A stretch of DNA of 64,000 nucleotides from Lentisalinibacter orientalis (GTDB lineage Bacteria; Pseudomonadota; Gammaproteobacteria; Steroidobacterales; Woeseiaceae): positions 62,001 through 126,000 of the forward strand of contig NZ_JAPDRJ010000003.1 in assembly GCF_040706535.1 (NCBI RefSeq), written 5' to 3'. Position 1 is the first letter of the stretch, and every line of letters begins with the position of its first letter. Made by a program: the position numbers and the translations under genes. Under the pieces are notes generated by a model. That model saw nothing but the letters and a program-made list of their open reading frames with translations, was not told the origin of the DNA and did no database searches. Shown one piece after another: positions 58,688-64,000 of the stretch.

Positions 58688-59755
58688 TCAGGTCTCGCCC
58701 AGACGCTCGATCACGGCGGCGGTCATCTCCCGCGTTCCCAGGAAGGCATGCCCCGGCGCGGCGATGTCCGCGGTCCGGGCGCCGCCGCGGATAGCGGCCG
58801 CCACGGCGCGCTCCACTTCGTCCGCTTCCTGGTGCAGGCCGAGGCTGTAGCGCAGCAGCATCGCCGCGCTGGCGATGGTGGCGCAGGGGTTGGCGGCGTC
58901 CCGGCCGGCGATGTCGGGAGCCGAACCGTGGATGGGCTCGTACAGGCCCCGGGTGCCGGCGCCCAGCGAGGCCGACGGCAGCATGCCGAGCGAGGCGGAC
59001 AGCATCGAGGCTTCGTCGGTCAGGATGTCCCCGAACATGTTCTCGGTGACGATGACGTCGAAGTCCGCCGGCCGGCTGATGAGATGCATGGCCGCGGCAT
59101 CGACCAGCACATGCTCCAGTTCCACCTCGGGGAACTCCGCCGATACTATCTCCGTGGTGACCCGGCGCCACAGGCGTGAGGTCTCCAGCACGTTGGCCTT
59201 GTCCACCGACGCGAGCCGGCCGCGCCGGTCCCGCGCCAGTCCCGCGGCCACCCGGACGATGCGCTCGATCTCGAGTCGGGTATAGCGGCACAGATCGGAG
59301 GCGCTGTCCGCGTCGCGGTGTTTCTCCCCGAAATAAATACCGCCGGTGAGTTCGCGCACCACCATGAGGTCGGTGCCCTGCAGCCGTTCCGCGCGGATGG
59401 CGGAGGCGTCGAACAGTTCCGGCAGCGGCCGCACGGGTCTGAGATTGGCGAAGACGCTCAGCGCCGAGCGCAGGTCCAGCAGGCCTTGCTCGGGTCGCAC
59501 CGGTGCCTCCGGATCGGACCACTTCGGCCCGCCGACGGCGCCCAGCAGCACGGCGTCCGCGCGGGTGCAGAGCTCCAGCGTATCGGAGGGGAGGGCGCTG
59601 CCGCGGCTGTCGATCGCGGCGCCGCCGACGAGCCCCTCGTGCATCTCGAAGCGGTGGCCGTGCCGCGACGCCACGGCCTCGAGCACTCGCCGGCCGGCCT
59701 CCGTCACCTCGGGGCCGATGCCGTCCCCGGGCAGCAGGGCGATCAGGGCTTCCAT
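58688..59755 (-). CDS. leuB: 3-isopropylmalate dehydrogenase
   Basis: 355 aa. LLPGDGIGPEV at the start, GAVGGPKWSD, ELTGGIYFGEK, the VDKANVLETSRLWR helix with the catalytic Lys, and GSAPDIAGRDAANPCATIAS are typical. Third step of leucine synthesis, NAD-dependent. Overlaps leuD by 13 bp. Confidence 0.96.
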   Translation of the reverse strand: MEALIALLPGDGIGPEVTEAGRRVLEAVASRHGHRFEMHEGLVGGAAIDSRGSALPSDTLELCTRADAVLLGAVGGPKWSDPEAPVRPEQGLLDLRSALSVFANLRPVRPLPELFDASAIRAERLQGTDLMVVRELTGGIYFGEKHRDADSASDLCRYTRLEIERIVRVAAGLARDRRGRLASVDKANVLETSRLWRRVTTEIVSAEFPEVELEHVLVDAAAMHLISRPADFDVIVTENMFGDILTDEASMLSASLGMLPSASLGAGTRGLYEPIHGSAPDIAGRDAANPCATIASAAMLLRYSLGLHQEADEVERAVAAAIRGGARTADIAAPGHAFLGTREMTAAVIERLGET

Positions 59756-60327
59756 GGCCGTGTCGTCTCGAAGCGGGCGATGGCTTCCTCCTGACTCAGC
59801 AGGAAGCCGAGCTGATCGGTGCCCTGCATCAGACAGTAGCGGGCAAAGGCCTCGATGCGGAAGCGGTGCTCGCGGCCGTCGGGCAGCGTGAGTGTATTGC
59901 TCTCGAGGTCCAGGACCACGTTCGCCCCGGGATGATCCAGCAGCCAGCGGTGCAACTCGGCGGGCACGTCCACCGGCAGCAGGCCGTTCTTCAGCGCGTT
60001 GCTGCGGAAGATGTCCGCGATCTCGGTACTGATGACGGCGCGGATGCCGTAATCCGCGAGCGCCCAGGCCGCGTGCTCGCGGGAGGAGCCGCAGCCGAAA
60101 TTATTGCCGGCGACGAGTATCGTACGGCCCGCGTTCTGCGGATCGTTCAGCACGAAGTCCGGGTTCTCGCTGCCGTCCTCGCGATAGCGCCAGTCCGCGA
60201 ACAGGGCCTCGCCGAGCCCCTCCTTGCTGGTGGTGGTCAGGAAGCGGGCGGGGATGATCTGGTCGGTGTCGACGTCGCTCTGGTCGATGACGACCGTGGG
60301 CGATTCGATGCGGGTGACGGGTTCCAT
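59743..60327 (-). CDS. leuD: 3-isopropylmalate dehydratase small subunit
   Basis: 194 aa. DVDTDQIIPARFL near residue 20 and the swivel-domain motif GNNFGCGSSREHAAWAL near residue 73 identify LeuD. It pairs with LeuC to isomerise isopropylmalate. Starts 4 bp after the leuC stop. Confidence 0.96.
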   Translation of the reverse strand: MEPVTRIESPTVVIDQSDVDTDQIIPARFLTTTSKEGLGEALFADWRYREDGSENPDFVLNDPQNAGRTILVAGNNFGCGSSREHAAWALADYGIRAVISTEIADIFRSNALKNGLLPVDVPAELHRWLLDHPGANVVLDLESNTLTLPDGREHRFRIEAFARYCLMQGTDQLGFLLSQEEAIARFETTRPWKP

Positions 60328-60331
60328 GGGC

Positions 60332-61756
60332 TCAGACTCCTTCCAGCAGCGGCCGCGGGTCGGCGATGCGGCCGGCGACGGCGGAGGCGGCGGCCGTCAG
60401 CGGGCTCGCCAGCACCGTGCGGGCGCCCGCGCCCTGTCGGCCCTCGAAGTTGCGGTTGCTGGTGCTGACCGAGAGCTTGCCGCGGGGCACCGTGTCGCCG
60501 TTCATGCCCAGGCACATGGAGCAGCCGGACTCACGCCATTCGGCGCCGGCCGCGCGGAATACCTCGTCCAGACCTCTTTCCTCGGCCTGCCGCTTGACCT
60601 GCTGCGAGCCCGGTACCACCAGCATGCGGACGTTGTCCGCGACGCGCCGGCCGCGCAGGATGCCGGCCACCTGCTCGAGGTCCGACAACCGGGAGTTGGT
60701 GCAGCTGCCGACGAAGACGACGTCCACCGGCGTACCCGCGATCGGCCGGCCGCTCTCGAGCCCCATGTAGTCCAGGGCCTTGGCGAAGGCCGGTCCCGGC
60801 CCCTCCGGTATGTTCTCGGTCACGGGGACGACCATGCCCGGGTTGGTGCCGAAGGTGACCATGGGTGCGAGGCTCGAGGCATCGATGCGCACCTCCCGGT
60901 CGAATGCGGCATCGTCGTCGGTGGCGAGCGCCCGCCAGCGGGCCAGCGCCCGCTCCCATTCCTCGCCCTGGGGCACCCGCGGGCGGCCCCAGAGATACTC
61001 GAAGGTGGTGTCGTCCGGCGCGATCATGCCGGCGCGCGCCCCGGCCTCGATGGACATGTTGCAGATGGTCATCCGGGCCTCCATGTCCAGCGCGCGAATG
61101 GCATCGCCCCGGTACTCGATGACGTGGCCCGTGCCGCCGTCGACCCCGATCTCGCCGATGATGGCGAGAATGATGTCCTTGGCGGAGACGCCCGGTCCGA
61201 GCCGGCCCGTGACCTCGATGGCCAGTGTCTTCGGCCGGCGCTGCAGCAGGCACTGGGTGGCGAGCACGTGGCCCACTTCCGTGGTGCCGATGCCGAAGGC
61301 CAGCGCCCCGAAGGCCCCGTGGGTCGACGTATGGCTGTCGCCGCAGACAATGGTCTTGCCGGGCTGGGTGGCCCCGAGTTCGGGGCCGATGACGTGGACG
61401 ATGCCGCGGGCGTCACTGTCGAAGCCGAGCAGCTCGATGCCGAACTCCCGGCAGTTCGCCTCCATGCGGCGGATCTGGTTGGCCGCGCTCTCGCCGACCA
61501 CCTCGATGTCGGCGAGCGTGCGCACCGGCGTCGTCGGCGTGGAATGGTCCATGGTCGCCAGCGTGAGGTCCGGACGGCGCACGGGCAGGCCGCGCTCGCG
61601 CAGCACGCTGAAGGCCTGCGGGGTGGTGACCTCGTGGATCAGGTGCAGATCGATGTAGAGGACCGCCGGCGTCTCGTCGGTCTCGGGCACGACGACGTGC
61701 TGGTTCCAAACCTTCTCGAACAGGGTCTGCGCTCCGTTCATGTCGATCGAACTCAT
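60332..61756 (-). CDS. leuC: 3-isopropylmalate dehydratase large subunit
   Basis: 474 aa. Aconitase family: GDSHTSTHGAFGALAFGIG, the [4Fe-4S] cysteines in VFVGSCTNSRLSDL and SGCSMCLGMNGD, and TSNRNFEGRQG. Starts MSSIDMNGAQTLFEKVW at 61756, overlapping the ilvE stop by 4 bp (ATGA). Confidence 0.97.
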   Translation of the reverse strand: MSSIDMNGAQTLFEKVWNQHVVVPETDETPAVLYIDLHLIHEVTTPQAFSVLRERGLPVRRPDLTLATMDHSTPTTPVRTLADIEVVGESAANQIRRMEANCREFGIELLGFDSDARGIVHVIGPELGATQPGKTIVCGDSHTSTHGAFGALAFGIGTTEVGHVLATQCLLQRRPKTLAIEVTGRLGPGVSAKDIILAIIGEIGVDGGTGHVIEYRGDAIRALDMEARMTICNMSIEAGARAGMIAPDDTTFEYLWGRPRVPQGEEWERALARWRALATDDDAAFDREVRIDASSLAPMVTFGTNPGMVVPVTENIPEGPGPAFAKALDYMGLESGRPIAGTPVDVVFVGSCTNSRLSDLEQVAGILRGRRVADNVRMLVVPGSQQVKRQAEERGLDEVFRAAGAEWRESGCSMCLGMNGDTVPRGKLSVSTSNRNFEGRQGAGARTVLASPLTAAASAVAGRIADPRPLLEGV

Positions 61757-62715
61757 GCGCTGGCGGCCCCTGCTGCCGTGCCGGCCGCCTCGACCGGCTC
61801 CAGCCAGCCGCGGGTATCCTGGGTCTCGCCGGTGAACAGGCCGAAGAAGGCCTGCTGCAGGCGGGCCGTGACCGGCCCACGGCGGCCGTCGCCGACCTGG
61901 ATGCGGTCCACGGAGCGGATGGGCGTCACCTCGGCCGCAGTGCCGGTGAAGAAGAGTTCGTCGGCGAGGTAGAGCATTTCGCGCGGGATGTTCTGGTAGA
62001 TCACCGGCAGGCCCATGTCCTCGGCCAGGCAGATCACCGTGTGGCGCGTGATGCCGTTCAGGATGGAGGAGGAGACCGGCGGCGTGTACAGCGTGCCGTC
62101 GCGCACCAGGAAGAGATTCTCGCCCGCACCCTCGCTGACCAGGCCGTCGGTGGAGAGCGCGATGCCCTCGGCGAAACCGAGCCGCTTTGCCTCCATGCTG
62201 ATGAGCTGACTGGACAGATAGTTTCCGCCCGCCTTGGCCATGGCCGGCATGGTGTTCGGGGCGACCCGCTGCCAGGAAGAGACACAGACGTCCACGCCTT
62301 TCTCCAGCCCCTCGGCGCCGAGGTAGGCGCCCCATTCCCAGGCGGCCACGGCGACGTCGATCGGGTGATCGTCTTTCGGGGACAGTCCCACCTCGCCGTA
62401 GCCCCTGAGGGCCACCGGCCGGATGTAGGCGCCGTTGTTCAGCTCGTTCTCGATCACGACGCGGTGGCACACCTGCATGAGTTCGTCGAACGGATACGGG
62501 ATGCGCATGCGGTAGATCTTCGCCGAGTCGTACATGCGCTGCATGTGGTCGTGCAGGCGGAATACCCGGCTGCCGGCGGGCGTCTTGTAGACGCGGATGC
62601 CCTCGAATACGGACGAGCCGTAATGCAGGGCGTGAGCGAGGACGTGCACCTTGGCCTGGTCCCACGGCAGCATCTCGCCGTTGAACCAGATGTACTTGCT
62701 CGCATGGATGGTCAT
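61753..62715 (-). CDS. ilvE: Branched-chain amino acid aminotransferase
   Basis: 320 aa, fold type IV PLP enzyme. IWFNGEMLPWDQAKVHVL, HALHYGSSVFEGIR, the PLP lysine in MAKAGGNYLSSQLI and the ELFFTGTAAEVTPI block. It catalyses the last step for leucine, isoleucine and valine. 24 bp after leuA. Confidence 0.95.
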   Translation of the reverse strand: MTIHASKYIWFNGEMLPWDQAKVHVLAHALHYGSSVFEGIRVYKTPAGSRVFRLHDHMQRMYDSAKIYRMRIPYPFDELMQVCHRVVIENELNNGAYIRPVALRGYGEVGLSPKDDHPIDVAVAAWEWGAYLGAEGLEKGVDVCVSSWQRVAPNTMPAMAKAGGNYLSSQLISMEAKRLGFAEGIALSTDGLVSEGAGENLFLVRDGTLYTPPVSSSILNGITRHTVICLAEDMGLPVIYQNIPREMLYLADELFFTGTAAEVTPIRSVDRIQVGDGRRGPVTARLQQAFFGLFTGETQDTRGWLEPVEAAGTAAGAASA

Positions 62716-62739
62716 ACGAAACTCCTGACGGCCGGGCCG

Positions 62740-64000
62740 TTAAATGGTTGCGATCTCGCCGGCATCCGGCGCAGGGGTGATCTCCAGCCCTGACTGCTGG
62801 CGGCGGATGATCCTGTTGGTGACTTCCAGCCAGGCCAGGGCGCCGGCTTCGACGATGTCGGTGCTGACGCCGTGGCCGCGGAACGTCACGCCATTATATT
62901 CCACCGTGACCGTGGCCTCACCCTGCGCGTCCTCGCCCTTGGTGACGCTGCGCAGGTCGAAATTGCGCAGCACCAGGTGGATGCCCGTGATCCGCTCCAC
63001 GGCCTGGCAGGCGGCCGCGATGGGGCCGTCGCCGACGGCCGCCTCTTCCGGGCAATCGCCGCTCTCGTGGCGCAGGCGCACCGAGGCGGTGGCGGTGGAC
63101 CCCGTGCCGGAGTTGACGTTCAGCACCTCCAGCACCCAGGGGCCGGGCGCCGCGCCCTCGGCATTCAGTATGAGTGCCTCGATGTCGGCGTCGTAGAGCT
63201 CCTTCTTGCGGTCCGCCAGCTTCTTGAACTCCTGGAACGCGCGGTTCAGCTCGAAGTCGTCCAGATCGAAGCCGAGTTCCCGCACCCGGTCGCGGAAGGC
63301 GTGGCGGCCGCTGTGCTTGCCGAGCACCAGATTGGATCGGCTGATGCCGACGTCTTCCGGCCGCATGATCTCGTAGGTCGAGGCGTGCTTCAGCATGCCG
63401 TGCTGGTGGATGCCGGCCTCGTGGGCGAAGGCGTTCTCCCCGACGACGGCCTTGTTCCGGGGTATGTGGATGCCGGTGATGCTGGAGACGAGCCGGGAGG
63501 TGGGATAGAGGCGGGTCGTATCCAGGCCCGTGTCCACGCCGAAATACTCGCGGCGGGTCTTCAGCGCCATCACCACCTCTTCCAGCGAGCAGTTGCCCGC
63601 GCGCTCGCCGATGCCGTTGATGGTGCATTCCACCTGACGGGCGCCGCCGCGCACGGCCGACAGGCTGTTCGCCACCGCCATGCCGAGGTCGTCGTGGCAG
63701 TGCACCGAGAGCACGACGTCGTCGATGCCCGGCACATGCTGCTTGAGGTAGCGGAACAGGTCGTAGAATTCGCCGGGCACGGTGTAGCCGACCGTGTCGG
63801 GGATGTTGATGGTCCCGGCGCCGGCCTCGACGGCCGCGGTGACCACCTCGGCCAGATAGGGAAGCTCCGTGCGGGATGCGTCTTCCGGCGAGAACTCGAC
63901 GTCGTCGCAGAACTCCCGGGCCATCCTGATGGCGCCGGTAGCGCTCTGGATGATCTCCTCCTTGGCCATGTTCAGCTTGTGCGTGCGATGGATTTCGCTG
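62740..64000 (-). CDS. leuA: 2-isopropylmalate synthase, 5' end beyond the window
   Basis: The frame stays open through base 64000 on the minus strand (SEIHRTHKLNMAKEEII at the edge), so the ATG at 63969 is internal and about 90-100 N-terminal residues are missing. Visible: metal-binding SVHCHDDLGMAVAN, NGIGERAGNCSLEEVVMAL, ENAFAHEAGIHQHGM and the C-terminal regulatory domain (GTGSTATASVRL). First committed step of leucine synthesis, feedback-inhibited through that domain. First visible gene of leuA-ilvE-leuC-leuD-leuB. Confidence 0.95.
   Translation of the reverse strand, partial: SEIHRTHKLNMAKEEIIQSATGAIRMAREFCDDVEFSPEDASRTELPYLAEVVTAAVEAGAGTINIPDTVGYTVPGEFYDLFRYLKQHVPGIDDVVLSVHCHDDLGMAVANSLSAVRGGARQVECTINGIGERAGNCSLEEVVMALKTRREYFGVDTGLDTTRLYPTSRLVSSITGIHIPRNKAVVGENAFAHEAGIHQHGMLKHASTYEIMRPEDVGISRSNLVLGKHSGRHAFRDRVRELGFDLDDFELNRAFQEFKKLADRKKELYDADIEALILNAEGAAPGPWVLEVLNVNSGTGSTATASVRLRHESGDCPEEAAVGDGPIAAACQAVERITGIHLVLRNFDLRSVTKGEDAQGEATVTVEYNGVTFRGHGVSTDIVEAGALAWLEVTNRIIRRQQSGLEITPAPDAGEIATI

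Overview
The window is a high-G+C (roughly two-thirds G+C by eye), tightly packed stretch of bacterial chromosome from a gammaproteobacterium. Evidence: the conserved strings gyrA-serC-pheA-aroA-cmk-rpsA-ihfB-lapA-lapB and infC-rpmI-rplT-pheS-pheT-ihfA-merR; the pairing of a mupP-like phosphatase with ubiG and a TRZ/ATZ amidohydrolase next to gyrA, as in Pseudomonas; a bifunctional HisB; and gammaproteobacterial families such as YciB, YciK, YciO and LapAB. A fused aspartate kinase-diaminopimelate decarboxylase, a his operon headed by a TrpR-like regulator, and a SAM-I riboswitch before metB point towards the Xanthomonadales side of the class or a neighbouring early-branching order. No species can be named.

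Layout. 1-2.3 kb: a lower-G+C pair, a DUF6502-type protein and a secreted protein built of 23 nine-residue repeats, followed by several hairpins. 2.3-4.3 kb (minus): ppiC-type isomerase, bolA, yciI, yciB. 4.4-7.8 kb (plus): yciO, scpA, scpB, rluB. 7.7-13.4 kb (minus): yciK, a squalene/phytoene-synthase-like protein, rmuC, mupP, ubiG, an amidohydrolase. 13.7-24.4 kb (plus): the gyrA to lapB core string covering supercoiling, serine, phenylalanine and shikimate synthesis, CMP kinase, ribosomal protein S1, IHF-beta and control of LPS assembly. 24.4-29.5 kb (plus): a ComEA-like protein, galU, an exported unknown, an MscS-type membrane protein and two adjacent MgtE-family genes. 29.6-31 kb (minus): tRNA-Asn and an aspartate aminotransferase. 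31-38.9 kb (plus): uvrB, tRNA-Val, the infC translation operon, ihfA, a MerR-type regulator and tRNA-Pro. 38.9-43 kb: a class III cyclase-like protein (minus), an FAD-linked oxidase and a membrane-anchored Ser/Thr kinase (plus).

43-64 kb is amino-acid biosynthesis: ilvD and the lysC-lysA fusion (plus); the complete-looking his operon hisG-D-C-B-H-A-F-E (minus, without hisI) behind a YerC-type regulator; the metB-metY-metX cluster under a SAM-I riboswitch (plus); and leuA-ilvE-leuC-leuD-leuB (minus), with leuA running off the right edge. Translational coupling is pervasive: many gene pairs share GTGA, ATGA or TGATG overlaps.

The most unusual signals are the RTX-like but Val- and His-substituted nonapeptide repeat protein; an apparent ATT start codon for hisF and an ATC start for infC; four tandem 25-bp REP-like hairpins between infC and rpmI; a SAM-I riboswitch with a visible Shine-Dalgarno-sequestering helix; an AT-rich palindrome over the regulator/his promoter; possible leaderless yciO and scpA transcripts; and a non-RD Ser/Thr kinase coupled to an FAD oxidase.
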